A stretch of DNA of 64,000 bases from Phragmites australis (GCF_958298935.1 NC_084925.1:10661001-10725000), one strand, 5' to 3'; positions 1-12,162 are shown, counted from the stretch's first letter. Translations and numbers: made by a program. Notes: a model not told the origin generated them from the letters alone.

Positions 1-320
1 TGAGCGCGTCTTCACTGCAGAGGCTGCCTGTTCTCCATTACCTTGGCTGCGAGGCCGCAGGTCTCCTCAGGTTATCTAAGTAGATGAAACGATGTGTAAT
101 CTGTTCTTGGGGCAGATGAGCTCTTGTAATTTTCGTGAGGTTACGTTAATGGTTGATCCGTTTGATCTATTTTCATTCTGAATATTTTAGTGGTTCTTGG
201 AATGTATATAAGCGCCTTTACTGTGTGCGGCATCCTGGTTCGTCGTAGCCCGGTTGCACTTGTTCTTGATGATGTTTAAATTTGGCAAAAACTTTTTAAT
301 TTGTTAGGCACTCGTTGGAG
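1..320 (+). other. Possible 3' end of a gene entering from the left
   Basis: The first ~90 bases are GC-richer than what follows and are open in two forward frames; one ends at TAA near 80 and another at TAG near 90. The next ~230 bases are T-rich, as in plant 3' untranslated regions. I do not recognise the peptide in any frame and cannot tell which frame is used. It may equally be transposon sequence. Confidence 0.25.
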
Positions 321-640
321 TTATAAGTGAAGCATGGTCTACAAGATCTCTGACTTTTTCCGAGGGTTATTTGCTGGTGGCCAACAGTTTAGTACATTAA
401 CCGACTAAGAATTACCAACAAGGCCTTTGGTATACAAACAAATTAATGTAAAGCAAATAAACTAAACCGTTGTCCACTTAAAAATAGAACTCTCAGAAAT
501 AGTTAGAGCTCTTGTAGACTGATCGTCAGTAAAAGGGAAGTAATTAAGGAATATCAATACTAGTGTTGTCCTTATAGTTAGAGCTCTATTCCTTTTCACC
601 CTTGTTGGTTGAACCTTTCACCAATTATTTGAGTATCTAG

Positions 641-1506
641 ATGCATGGCTTCAAATGAAAAAGTTCTCAACTAGAAGTTGTAGTATCATCAACATCTAAA
701 ATTTTCATATAAAGATTTTTTCCATCCGATTTTGTATGAATGCATTATGAACTTTCAAATATGTCACTATATGTCACTATAGACTTAGAACCGATACTAG
801 TTTCTTGGGTTCATCATCATTTCACTAGTCTCTATGGTCAATGTTACACGCACACAATTTCACTAAAAATATTTATGTGAAAATATTAGTATAATCTCTT
901 TAGTTTGAGTCTAGTAATTGTGAAAATATTTTTCATCAAAATGATACTTGTGATAATATTACAATGGTCTCTTTAGTTTGTGTTATAGTAGGATACGTAT
1001 TCCTTTTGACCATTCTTTTTCCTACATATTTATTGGAATTATATGAGTTGCAAACCATAGGCGTACGAATTATTAGTTGTGAAAATATTTTCATATACAT
1101 TACTTAAAAATATTATTCATCAAAATTATTAATTATGAAAATATTATTATTGATAGTTTATTAGCATAATCAACTATATTAAGATATTATTACAATCAGT
1201 TTGTGGCTAGAATTGACTAGAATAATAATTTTTTTTATTCTAGCATGTTCTAGCCATGAACTAACTATAACAATGTTTTTATTCTATTCGGTTCTAGCCA
1301 TGAACCGAAGGGAATAAGAATGCTATTATTCTAGTCGGTTCTAGCCATAAACCTACTGAAATAATGCTTTATTATAGTCAATTATTTAGCCACTTGACCA
1401 TCTTAGACGGTAGAGTTTATGAACCAATTGTGAAAAGAGTATGTAGTCCATTTTTGCAACCGACTGGGTAACCTTTTGGATCTGATTAGGGTTACTTTTT
1501 GTAGTG
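641..1506. repeat. AT-rich repeat tract ending in a CACTA-like terminus
   Basis: The words gaaaatatt and tcatcaaaat recur between about 870 and 1150. Three near copies of ggttctagccatgaacc (partly palindromic) lie between 1240 and 1370. The tract closes with acttttTgtagtg at about 1494-1506, whose reverse complement CACTACAAAAAGT matches the usual CACTA terminal repeat. I could not find the matching left end, so only the right terminus is supported. Confidence 0.3.
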
Positions 1507-4289
1507 GTAAGGTTTTAGATTTCCTTGAATAAAATACCAAGTTTTAGTCCAAACCTTCTCATATTACATCAGGTTTAACCTCTCACCAGTCTTGGGCCCA
1601 TATGGTTGTAGCACAAATGCTTTGGATGGGCCACGTGTGCTGCCATATCTACGCGTCATAATCAGATTTTGGATTGAAAGTTTTCACATGGGTTTTCTTT
1701 CATGATTGAATGCTATCACACTTAACCAAATCAAAATTTGAAAGTTTGTTAATAGGTGATGGTACATAGTCAAATATATCTGGTTATGTAGTTGGTAAGG
1801 TGAGAGATGGTTAAATATTTTTAAGAGAGTTTAGGATGACCTTCGTGATTATCTGAAACTATTATGGTGCTAAATAGTATATAAGAGAATGTAAAACCTT
1901 CGTGATCATTTGAAAATATTGTGGTGCTATGTAGGAAGGAAATGTAAAACCATCATTAAATGCCTCATTTTATCTGTTTGTGGTGTCTTAATTTTTTGAT
2001 GTACGTAAAAACCATATGATTAGTATGCACAAACAGAAACGCAACTGCTATTTTAATAAGGCTTAGCACCATTTTAGCCTGCCATTCTCCCACCAAATCT
2101 AGATTAGCTGCGCACATATGGCAGCCAAAAGATACTCAAGCTTGGTGAGAAGTTAAACTTGGCGTAGCGTGAGAATGTTGGGGCCAAAACCTGGTGTTTT
2201 ATGTAAGTCTAAAACAACGTATATTGTCAGGATATGGAAAAAAAACTTATTTTTTTGGCAATTCACTCAATGTATTATGCATATAGGTTCATCAAATATG
2301 GAAGAAAATCGTTCAAAAAATATGAGAAGAAAGGACTATATGGTTATCGTTAGTTAAAAGGGTATAGTTTTTAACTTAATTTTCTGGTACATTTTTTGGA
2401 TAGAAATTTGCTGGTACGTTTAGCAACTTTCAGGAAGCTTTTCCTTTTGTACTTGAATGGGTTCAGAGATCAAAGCCCACAGTCTATTTCCTGGAGCGAG
2501 AAATCAATTTGGTGCGCTCCAACTGGTGTCTTGTTGAATAGAGACGGCCTAGTTTCTGATAGGTTTTGTTGGGCTTTCGTCATGCCAGACCCAACACTAC
2601 ATAAAAGGGTCCAGCCCATGGTTATTAGTAAGAAGAAGAAGAAGAATGATCGAGGCAGCATGGACGACGTTGCCCTCTTCTCGTATGTTCGACTCCGTCT
2701 CCAGCGACGTTAACCTTATGAACGACTAAGCTATGGCAATCCGCCGTGGACACTGTCATGGACACGGGCTCTCTACAACTGGGCTACATAATGGAGGATG
2801 GGTTAGCCCTTTGGGCCATATGGGTTGGCCCTTTGGGCCATGCAAGTCAACAGCAGCGTATTAAAGAAGATCGGCATTGAAGAGTTTTTTATTTATATTT
2901 TTAACATAAATATTTATAAAAATATATCTTGAATAGAAAATTTTATATAAATAAACATCTACCATCATCTCAAAGGACTGCAGTTCTTTCAGAGGACGAT
3001 AAACTTGTTACGATAGTACAGACAGTCCTTACCACTCTCTTATAGAGCGGTTAGACTCATGCCGCTCTTACTGATCTTCGAGAGAGCTGTTAGGCTCTAC
3101 CTCTGGGCTCACCACTCCTAACTGTCCTTGTCTATGAGGGAGGGGTTATACAGATGATATTCAAAAAATATTTATAATTTTTTCATATGATTTGTAATGG
3201 AGATAATTTTTATATGAAAATTGTCATTATATAAGATCTACATCTTTATAGTTGAATATTTTTCCATTTAAATCTGTTAAAATACCCGAAAGGTGGCTAA
3301 AAGTTTCAGGTGTTTCTGTTTCCCAATAATCTGTGATTGTTAGTATAGCTTGGTCTTGGTTTTTAAACTTGTTGCAGATCAATTATTTTGAGATATAGAT
3401 CAAAATTGGTTCTGATGCAGTTGATGCAGAAACCTGACCTTACCTGTGTGATACAGTTGATGCAGTTAATACAGATCACAATCGATTCTGAATTTTGATA
3501 TGTATCACAAAATAATTGATTAGGTTCAACAAGGAGCAGTTGATACAGATCAAAATAATTGATACAAACCCTGTAAATAGTTGATGCAGTTGATCAAAAT
3601 TGGTTTTGATGTCGTTCCCTGGAAATTGAGCAAAGCAAGGAAATCCTTGCTCACCTTATCAAAATTCAACCAAGCAAAAAAAATCAAACATATATATTTG
3701 CTTTTTCTCCAACCTTATTAGGCAAGACTAGACAAAGGTGGGAAAAAAAACCAAACATACATATAGTCTTTCCGGGAAAAACAAAAGAACAGAACGGTAT
3801 TGCTGTCTTCCTCCCCCGTCTCGTGCTGCTCCCCTCTCCTCTGATCTTTCTCCGAATTCTTGTTACTCTGACCCAAATTCCTTGCTATATCCTAATCTAA
3901 ACTCTATTCCTTCTCTCTCAGCTACCAATTACAGCCAGGAACATAACAGACACGTCTTGTTCCAGTGAATTTATAGGTACAAATTCAGTTAATGCTTACG
4001 AGTTCTCGATATCTGAGGATCGGGAGGGCCCCTCAAATGGAACTCTTCCAGCGAATTTCCATTCTGTTAACGCCAAATACACAGCAGCACTTGTGCTTTA
4101 TTAGAACTGGAACACGCTTCACCACACCAGTAGGCCACATGGGTGTTCCCGGAAAAATTGCAGGATCCCACACTAGACCCTAGCTAACTGAACTATGCTT
4201 AGTTCTTCCTATGACTTGTTATGTTATAGCATGCTACGTTTGATCAATCTGATCGGTGCTAGAATTCGATCAGCAGCACCTACCGTATA
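1507..4289. other. Gene-free AT-rich sequence
   Basis: No open reading frame here looks coding; those up to ~105 codons have no recognisable domain. Two local features stand out: a near-perfect repeat of gccctttgggccat with the spacer atgggttg (about 2805-2843), and a cluster of ttgatgcag/ttgatacag words (3413-3600). Confidence 0.5.
3413..3600. repeat. Degenerate gttgat(g/a)cag repeat cluster
   Basis: The decamer gttgatgcag or its variants (gttgatacag, gttaatacag) occurs about seven times in ~190 bases, mixed with gatcaaaat and aataattgat words. Spacing is irregular, so this is a diverged local repeat, not a clean satellite. Confidence 0.45.
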
Positions 4290-4830
4290 AACTACTTCCC
4301 TCCACTTGTTTATTTGGACTAGGAAATCATCATTGGATTAGGAAAGAATCTTTCAGATATCCAAAAGAGGTATAAACTGGAAAGGTTATGCTCGGTGGAG
4401 TCTGAGTAGGTTACGACTATATCGCCCTAATTATATAAGGAGGGGTACGTCCAAGAGAGACGATTCGAGGCTAGAGACAAGCCAATCTAAGCCAAGAGCC
4501 TAGAGAAGCTTTAGGGGAAGAACAGAGAAGGCCTATTCGGATAGGAAACAGAAACACTTAGCGAAGATCTATGACAACATCATATGATGACGGATTCATC
4601 CGGCTAGAGCTTCAGGACATAAAACATGCAGATTCACTAAGATTCTTAGGATTATATCCATACACTCCCTAGTTGTAATCATCTTTTCCTGAGATTAATT
4701 GAGATAAGACATGACGCATGGCTATTACTCTATCGGATGCCTGATATGTGCACGCCTCAAATAAATTTTCCTGATCTTCCGTCGTAGGAGAAAATCCAAT
4801 AACTTTAGTGCACGTTGACGAAGGAGAGGC
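4290..4830 (+). mobile_element. Degenerate LTR fragment, forward orientation
   Basis: The TATA-like tatataagg plus a GC-rich leader at 4432-4460, followed ~250-330 bases on by degenerate words of the type gtaatcatc..gagattaattgagat..ggctattactctatcggatgcctgat, matches the promoter-to-R/U5 layout of long grass Ty3/gypsy LTRs. Neither border nor a partner LTR is clear. It is judged solo or truncated. Confidence 0.4.
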
Positions 4831-5049
4831 TAACCATGATCTGTTCGTGATCAGCAACCTCGCAATCGCTACACCGCTCCTCGATTGGTTACCAATCATG
4901 TCAAACACAATTGGCCTATTCACGAAGAACGGCTCGAGCAATTCTAGGAGAAAACGCAAGAGCAACAGCGGAAGAATCACTCAATGGATGATTTAATTGG
5001 AGAGACTCAATTGTTCATAGTGGCTAGCAGCAACACTAAAACAAAATAA

Positions 5050-8000
5050 CATCAAGTCTGCCTCCCCCTCCCCCACCCAGCTAACAAATACTAGATGTTT
5101 TCCTTTGGTTTGTGCGGCAGTTCTCTTCCTGCATGCATGCGCATCCATATTTCCTTTTGTTGTCATCACCAAAATAGCAACAACAGCAAGGATGGTGGGC
5201 AGATCAAAATCAGCTGCATGCATGCACATAGTTTCCTTTCCTTTGGATACACAAAAATAGGAAAGGCTGATTTATTTTTCTTCCTTGACTCTCTCACGCC
5301 AGCAATTGTAGGTGGGCAGTATTATATATTCTCTCACCTGGTTTGCTTGGCCTCCATATACAGCCTCAAGCTCTTTATTCAATTTTCCTTCACATGTAAG
5401 AACAAGTAAACAAGAATCATTAGGTAATATCGTATGTCCTGTAATTAGAAAATTCATTTTCCCAAGTAACATGTTCACCTGTTGTCCAAGACAACACGCA
5501 CGAGCTCGTGTCATCGGGTCTGGTACAATAGTTGGATGCTCCATGTGGGCTAGCGATGTCTGTATCATACTCCCCTCGTGAGAAAGGGTCGACCTCGACT
5601 GTAGCCCATTATATTCACCTAAGTATGGTGATAAATCAGCCACATTGAATGTATCACTCACATCATACTCATCAGGCAACTCCAATTTGTAAGAATTGTC
5701 ATTGATCTTTGCAAGCACTTTGAATGGTCCATCACCTCACGGCATTATTTTGGACATGCGCTGTTCTGGAAACCGATCCTTGCGTAAATGCAAGCAAACT
5801 AGGTCGCCTTCTCAATATTCGCCTTGGTTGTCTCATGCAGCTTAAAGATAACCTCAACATGCTTCTCAGCATCTGGATTACTTCTTTCTAAAGGTGGTAG
5901 AGGTAGTAGATCAATAGGAGCTATTGGTTTGAATCCATAAACAACTTCAAAAGGACAAAGCTTTGTGGTAGAGTGCACAACTCTATTGTAGGCGAACTCA
6001 ATGTGTGGTAAGCAGTCCTCCCAAAGCTTCAAATTCTTTTTTTTAATACAGCTCGCATCATAGTACCAAGTGTACGATTGACGACTTCAGTTTGTCCACC
6101 GGTTTGAGGGTGACAAGTAGTTGAACATAGGAGTTTGTTCCAAGCTTCCCCCCACAGAGTCCTCCAAAAGTGGCTTAGGTACTTGGCATCACAGGTACTC
6201 CATGTAAACGAACGACCTCCTTGGAAAATAAGTCAACAACATGAGTAGCATCATTGCTCTTGTTGCAAGGAATAAAATGAGCCATCTTAGAAAACCTATC
6301 AACTACAACAAATTTATTGTCTCTCCCCCTCCTAGTCATTGATAATCTCAGTACAAAATCTATAAAAATATCCTCTCAAAGAACTTTTGGGATAGGTAGA
6401 GGAGTATATAAACCATATGGATTTAATTGAGACTTAGCTGTTCGACATGTAGTGCATCTTCCCACGTAGCGCTTGACGTCATGCCTCAACTTTGACTAAT
6501 AAAAATGGGTGGCCAGTACTTCCTCAGTTTTGTGTATCCTAAAATGTCCCATCAAGCCACCTCCATGAGCCTCCTTCAGCAATAAAAGACGAACAGAGCT
6601 TGCAGGAACACAAAGCTTATTAGCTCTATATAGATAGCCATCATTTGGTACATATTTATCCCAACATCTTCCTTCTTTGCAATTAGAATAAATACCTTTA
6701 AAGTCAACATCAGTAGCATATAATTCTTTTAAACCTTCCAAACCAAGAATTTTACAATCAAGTTGGGACAACAATGTGTATCGCCTAGACAAAGCATCGA
6801 CAACTATGTTATCCTTACCTTTCTTATATTTTTCAACATATGGGAAGGTTTCAATAAATTCGATCCACTTAGCATGCCTTTGATTCAACTTACTTTGGCT
6901 ATGAATATGCTTTAATGATTCATGATTTGAATGTATGACAAAATCTTTTGGCCAAAGATAATGTTGCCATGTTTCTAGCACTCTAACCAAAGCATATAAT
7001 TCCTTGTCATATGTGGAGTAATTCAACGCTAGACCATTCAGTTTTTCACTAAAGTAAGCAATGGGTTTCTTATCTTGCATAAGAACACCGCCAATTCCAA
7101 CACCACTAGCATCACACTCTATCTCAAAAGTTTTGTTAAAATCAGGAAGTTGTAAGAGTGGTGCATTGGTCAACTTATCTTTCAGTGTGTTGAAGGCGTC
7201 CTCTTGTGCTTGTCCCCACTTGAAAGGCACATTTTTCTTTGTCAACGCATTGAGTGGCGCAGTGAGTGTGCTGAAATCTTTCATGAACCTATGGTAGAAA
7301 CTAGCGAGTCCATGAAAACTGCGCACTTGTGTAACGGTTGTAGGTGTAGTACAGGCGCTAATGGCTTACACCTTTTGCTTGTCCACCTCAATGCCCTGCA
7401 GAGTCACAACAAAACCTAGAAAAACAATTTGATCTGTGCAAAATGTACACTTCTCAAGGTTAGCAAACAAGAGTGCTTCTCTCAATGCAAGGAAAAAAAA
7501 TGGCCCAAATGACCCAAATGTTCATTCATAGACTTGCTATAAATGAGTATATCGTCAAAGTAAACAACCACAAGCTTTCCTATGAATGCTCTTAACACCT
7601 AGTTCATCAATCGCATAAAGGTACTAGGTGCGTTTGTAAGTCCAAAAGGCATAACCAACCACTCATATAATCCAAATTTAGTCTTGAAAGAAGTTTTCCA
7701 TTCATCTTCATCCTAATTTAGTGGTAACCACTACGTAAGTCTATCTTTGAAAAGATAATAGAGCCACTCTATTCATCAAGCATATCATCTAACCTAGGAA
7801 TAGGATAACAATATCAAATAGTAATATTGTTAATAGCTCTGCAATCTATACACATTTTCCATGATCCATCTTTCTTGGGTACAAGTAACACAGGAACAAC
7901 ACATGGACTAAAGCTCTCATGGACATACCCTTTATCAAGAAGTTCTTGCATTTGGCGTTGAATCTCTTTCATCTCCTTGGGGTTGGTGCAGTATGGAGGA

Positions 8001-8640
8001 TGGTTAGGTAAAGTTGCCCTTGGAATCAAGTCAATTTGATGTTCTATTCCTTAGAGCGGTGGCAGTCCTACCAGATCCTCATCAAGAAACACTTCAACAT
8101 TCTCCTACATCAAAGAGACAGCCAAAATAGGCAAGGTAGACGATAAAGTGTGAGTGGAAAAGAGAGCATCTTTGCACACAGGGGCAAAGCACTCACGAGC
8201 ATGGGTTTCTAGCTCTCGCATCTCACTTTATGTGGCTAATAAAACCTGCCCCTTAAGTTGTATCTCTCTTTTCTTTTGACTCTCTCCTTTCTTTTCTCTC
8301 AATTTGGGTTTGTGGCTCCCACTCCCTATTTTGTGGATATCACTCATCTCTCTTTCTTTTTTCTCACGTTCAGCCCTATCTAAATCATTTTGTATGATTT
8401 CTTCTGGTGTCATCGAAACAAGTGAAATCTTGTTCTACTTATGCATATATGAATACTTGTTGGAACGACCATAACGAATTGTGTCATTGTCATACTGTCA
8501 AGGCCTTCCAAGAAGCAACACACATGCTTGCATTGGCACCACATCACAATCCACAACATCAACATAGCTACCCACTGAAAAGTGCACACAAACCATTGTT
8601 GTTACCTTCAATTTGCCACAAGAATTGAACCATTAAATAT
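5050..8640 (-). mobile_element. Ty3/gypsy retrotransposon B, internal pol region
   Basis: Read on the minus strand, this holds reverse transcriptase, RNase H and integrase in the gypsy order. After the last pol codon comes a purine-rich minus-strand stretch, GGGTGGGGGAGGGGGAGG (plus strand about 5059-5077), which is a good polypurine-tract candidate just before a 3' LTR. The LTRs themselves could not be bounded. The pol lineage differs from gag element A to the right, so I treat B as a separate element. Confidence 0.75.
5272..8413 (-). pseudogene. Decayed gypsy pol polyprotein (RT-RNaseH-integrase)
   Basis: From high to low coordinates: a charged linker (8413-8228); an RT start with KEIQRQMQELLDKGYV and VPKKDGSWKMCIDCRAINN (8029-7814); a YFDD-type active site near 7550-7566; then a 276-codon open stretch (7326-6496) with RNase H ([36 protein letters not shown]) and the integrase zinc-finger segment [17 protein letters not shown]. 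The integrase C-terminal part (FAYNRVVHSTTKLCPFEVVYG, 6032-5799) and the tail (FNVADLSPYLGEYN, 5718-5272) follow. Stops and frameshifts interrupt RT (8029 to 7327) and the integrase core (6496 to 6032), so no functional polyprotein can be made. There is no chromodomain in the tail. Confidence 0.85.
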
Positions 8641-8660
8641 AATATGGCTGCGGGATCTCA

Positions 8661-8825
8661 CTACTGGAACTCCCCGTGTCCCTTACGGTTTAAACATTCC
8701 CCTTCTGGAAAGGCCATGGGAAAGAAATTTTCCCTACCATGCAATGTTAGAAATTTAGGGAGAATAACAAATCCCTACTATTTTGTAGAATTGTTAGGGA
8801 ACAACCAAGGGTAGGGCCCACCATG
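8661..8825. mobile_element. Possible truncated CACTA-like end
   Basis: The sequence opens with CACTACTGGAACT, which resembles CACTA terminal repeats, between the gypsy pol remnant and the copia LTR. No partner terminus is present, so this is a weak call. Confidence 0.2.
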
Positions 8826-9578
8826 TGTTAGTGATATGCGCTAGAGGCGATTGTGTATGCAGATTGGATCTGCGAATGAGATTTAATATGATTGGATGCC
8901 CATTAGGATTTAGAGTCATGATGGACTTCAATACGATTAGAGACCCATTAGTGTACTCTATATAAGTGAAGGCAGGAGCCGTGGGCGCATGAGTTGATTT
9001 TACCACCAAAACCCTGGTTGCCACCTCTTCCCAAACTCCTTATGAAATCTTAGTCAGGAGTGCTGTGCTAGCACACCGGCATACAGCGTTCCATCCCTGT
9101 ATGTGTGGATACCATAGAGGTGTTGCTGCTACTGCAATGCTGATCTCTTCGGTATGAAGATCACAGTGCTGATCATGTTCTCTGATTACGGGGTTGTTCG
9201 TGCTCTATCGTCGAGGAGTGCAATGTACCCGCTTAGGGGTGCTCGAGGAGTGCGAGTACCTGGTCGACAAGGTGGTCGACGAGATTGACTACTTCTTCGT
9301 GGTCGAGGGCGTGGTCGAGATTTCCCTTCGTGGTCGCGGATCATGACAACACTGTTCGGAGCTAGTTGAGGAGTGTGACCACCGGCTCGGAGCTGGTCGA
9401 GGAGCGTGACCACCTGCGCAAGGCTGGTCACAGACCTGATCGAGAAGCTATTCGAGAAGTTTGACGCGCACGACATTGGATTTGTCTACCCCAACTCTTC
9501 TTTCGGTGCACTGCGCGTCAAGTGGTAAAAATCTATGATCTACTACTTGCATGGTTTCCTGGGTGAATGCGGTAGAAG
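8826..9578 (+). mobile_element. Ty1/copia-type 5' LTR plus short leader, truncated
   Basis: A ~695-base segment begins TGTTAGTGATATG, has a TATA box (ctatataag, about 8951-8959) and ends ..gcgcgtCA at 9520. Two bases later comes TGGTAAAAATC, in the place of a tRNA-Met-type primer-binding site, then ~45 bases of leader. At about 9578 the sequence switches abruptly to gag of an element in the opposite orientation. The rest of this element is missing. Confidence 0.5.
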
Positions 9579-10596
9579 TTTTTTGTTTTAGGCTAGCATA
9601 GCTCTCTGGTTCTAGTTCACTGGGTGTGGGGCCTGGTAGCGGGAGCACTGCTGGTGCTGGGGCTACTGCTGCCTTGGCTGACTGAAAGATCTCGAAGACT
9701 GGTTGGGTCCCCTCTGTTGTTGATTCTGGCCTGTCTGATGGTACACCTGTCCTGTGGGTGGTGGGTCAAAGCAGGGATGGGTGTTGCTGCCTGAAAACTG
9801 ACCCTACATCACCGCTTGCGTTCCTCTCCTAAATTATATTTCTTCTTCGCAAGAGTGAAGGCTCTATCAACAAGCTTTTGGAAGCTTGGGTACTCATTGC
9901 TAAGAGAGAATACTGGAGTCCAGAGTCCAAACCTTCCAAGAAACAGTCTTGTTTCTTCTCATCAATATCCATATCTCTGGGGGCATAGCGGGATAGCTGC
10001 ATAAATTTGGTAAGATATTTACGCACCGACATGGGACCTTGATTTAATCTAAGAAACTCCTTCCGTTTCAGTTTCACTTCCCCTACTGGCATGTGGTGCT
10101 TGTAGAAAATGTGCTTGAATTCCCTCCCAGTGATCTCATGCGGGTCATAATGGGTTGCAATGTAAGCTACCCACCAATCTAAAGCTGGTCCTACAAGCTA
10201 ATGAGAAGCAAAGAGGACTCTTTCCCTACTTGTGCACTGAGAAATCTACAGCTTACTCTCAATCGTCTTGAGCCAATCATCATCGTCCATTCGCTCGACT
10301 GCCAGTCCAAACATAGGTGGCTTGGTGCTTAGGAAGTCCTTTAGTTTGTTCTGCGACTACATTTGTGGTGGTGGTGGTGGTGCTTGTTGAAGTCTTGCCA
10401 CGGCCTGCACCAGTCCCTGCAAAATTTGAGTCTACGCGGCTATCATCTGCATTGGGTCCACTGGGTTCCAGTTGGTCCACATGTTCCATGAAGGAAAGAC
10501 GTCCTGGTTGTCATCTTGGGGGTGAGCATTGGGGTTGCTACATTCGGCGTTGTTCCTATTGGTGACAGCATTGTTCGCTTTCCTCGTGTTCATCAT
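9579..10596 (-). pseudogene. Retrotransposon A gag, disabled by TAG stops
   Basis: The gag frame starts at ATG 10596 (MMNTRKANNAV) and stays in one frame to 9829. The conserved gag core is readable: LKDFLSTKPPMFG, then the DDWLKTIESKL region, WWVAYIATHYDPHEI, EFKHIFYKHHMPVG and LTKFMQLSRYAPRDMDIDEKK, FLEGLDSGLQYSLL. Five in-frame stops interrupt it at 10432-10434, 10357-10359, 10246-10248, 10198-10200 and 9829-9831, and every one is TAG. After a +1 frameshift near 9829 a Gln/Pro-rich tail continues with three more TAG codons (9804, 9663, 9612). In family members this protein forms the particle that packages element RNA. Confidence 0.8.
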
Positions 10597-10986
10597 CTGA
10601 CAGTTGCAAGAACATGAGATTGGGAAACGAGAACAGAGCAAGGATAGATGAAGCAAGACGAAGAACTCACAAGCTAATATATATTAAAGACAGATACAAC
10701 TGCAAAAGACAAACTTCAAATCACATTGACACACACAAAACAAACCTAATACACAAGTTCTCAGCATAGAAAGCAAAAAGGTCCATTACATCATGAAACA
10801 AATTACTCTAAACGACACTAAGCTGCTACTGGGGTAGACCACTAGCTCAGGAGTTGTCTCTACCCTCAGAAAGGTCCTGCGGTGCAACATATAGAGCGGC
10901 ATCCAAACATAGCTTCTTGCGGGAGGGAGAGCGGGGCAACTCTGGCTCAGGCCTCTCCTCTGGGTCCTCCTCTGAGTCATCAGTTA
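10597..10986 (-). other. Leader segment between accessory ORF and gag
   Basis: It begins with the frameshifted acidic tail of the accessory ORF (to about 10849). The remaining ~250 bases up to gag ATG 10596 show no coding signal on either strand. Confidence 0.4.
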
Positions 10987-11595
10987 TCATAGCCTAAAGG
11001 GTGCGAACCTTTCCTCTACCTCGGCAAGCCGCAGGTGCATGTTGTCTAGCTCGACAAGGACTCTGTACATCTCCCGAGCCAAGGTGTCAGTGAGGCAAAC
11101 CTGCTTCTCGAGTTTGGCGTCACCCTCCCTGTTGGTGGTGGCAAAGGTGACCTCCAAGCTACCACTCCTACACTGCGGGTAGTAGCTGTACTGTGCAGTC
11201 TAAATAGTGTTATGGTACTCTACGTAGAGGACAAAAAGTGCCTGGCGAGCTACATCACAGAACCCAACTGCGAAAGTCTCTCTCGGGGCAAAGGTTGAGT
11301 GGATCCTACGCAACTTGTGTCCATCATCGCTCAGAAGCTTCTCAAAGATGATCACCTCCACCATCTAAGCATAATCGTGGTTGCTAAGTGGGGTCCTGGT
11401 TTCTTTGTAGATCAGGGCCTCATGGTAGCCCAATCCCTCAAGGATCATCCAAAGCTTGCGAGGGAACTCCCCCGCCTGAAGTCCAGAAAAGTGGAACTTC
11501 TCAGGCAGCTGGAATGCCCAAGTAGCCTCTACGTGAGCTCTAGCAAGAACGAAACCTCCAACCTTCTTGTGGGGCGTCTACTTCGTGCGGGCCAT
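10987..11595 (-). pseudogene. Accessory ORF between PBS and gag, H3-tail-like N-terminus
   Basis: This is a 203-codon frame from ATG 11595 to TGA 10987, on the gag strand, upstream of gag and downstream of the primer-binding site. It reads MARTK*TPHKKVGGFVLARA; positions 1-5, 7, 10, 13 and 14 match the histone H3 tail, and codon 6 is TAG where H3 has Gln (CAG). The rest looks protein-like (LPEKFHFSGLQAGEFPRKLW, FEKLLSDDGHKLRRIHSTF, YRVLVELDNMHLRLAEVEER) but I recognise no domain. Three in-frame stops, all TAG (11578-11580, 11365-11367, 11200-11202), disable it. A one-base shift at the end opens an acidic tail (DDSEEDPEERPEPELPRSPS) reaching about 10849. Function unknown. Confidence 0.6.
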
Positions 11596-11780
11596 CTAAA
11601 ATTTCAAAAAAAAGAGAGGAGTCGGTAACCATTTTACAAAGATTTTATAAATAATAGCAATAGTAATGAGGGTAGAAACGATACTGGTAGAGTAAAAGAT
11701 TTTCAGAAATTAGTTATTGATAGAGATATGTCCATAATGATGACCATTTCTAACTAAGCTTGCGTCCTACGGTCAACAAG

Positions 11781-11792
11781 ATTCTGATACCA
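11781..11792 (-). other. Primer-binding site of element A
   Basis: The minus strand reads TGGTATCAGAAT, the usual complement to the 3' end of initiator methionine tRNA. It sits four bases inside the LTR end (TGTCACACCCGG on the plus strand from 11797). It fixes both the orientation of element A and the inner LTR border. Confidence 0.8.
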
Positions 11793-11796
11793 CCTC

Positions 11797-12162
11797 TGTC
11801 ACACCCGGTTTCAAGAGAACTTATCATATGCATTCCATATGTATGCCAGGATCAATTTCCATACATGCAATGATGTCATAAGTGAAATTATTACAGTGTC
11901 ATTACATAACGATATAATTCATTACAAAGGACTCGTTGGTATTAAAGAAAACACTAAGATAACTTTCAGCAGTAGCGGGTCTTTCATCCATCCTCAGGCG
12001 TTGTCTGGGGGAACGTCAGCCTAGAACACTTTCTCCGGGTTGAAGTCTTCATCCATGTAGAACTCAGCTCCATCACCCAGGAGCTCATCAAAGTCTTCTC
12101 CTTCTGACCAGCAACAAGAGGTTAGGAGAAAACAAGCATGAGTACATGGAGTACTCAGCAAG
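11797..12162 (-). repeat. Element A 5' LTR, inner part
   Basis: It starts TGTCACACCCGGTTT on the plus strand next to the primer-binding site and runs to the CACTA insertion point. The words before the break (agtacatggagtactcagcaag) match the solo LTR at about 25335-25355 (agcacatggagtactcggcaag). The LTR resumes at 22369. Confidence 0.75.

Noticed and set aside
2396..2713. 105-codon plus-strand frame with a plausible coding end
   Set aside because: No domain, no splice partner and an A-rich lysine run; likely chance.
5272..11600. One single gypsy element made of gag A and pol B
   Set aside because: gag A is of the Tekay/Del type with a long LTR, while pol B belongs to a different gypsy lineage by its RT and integrase motifs. 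An opposite-strand copia LTR and abrupt junctions separate them.
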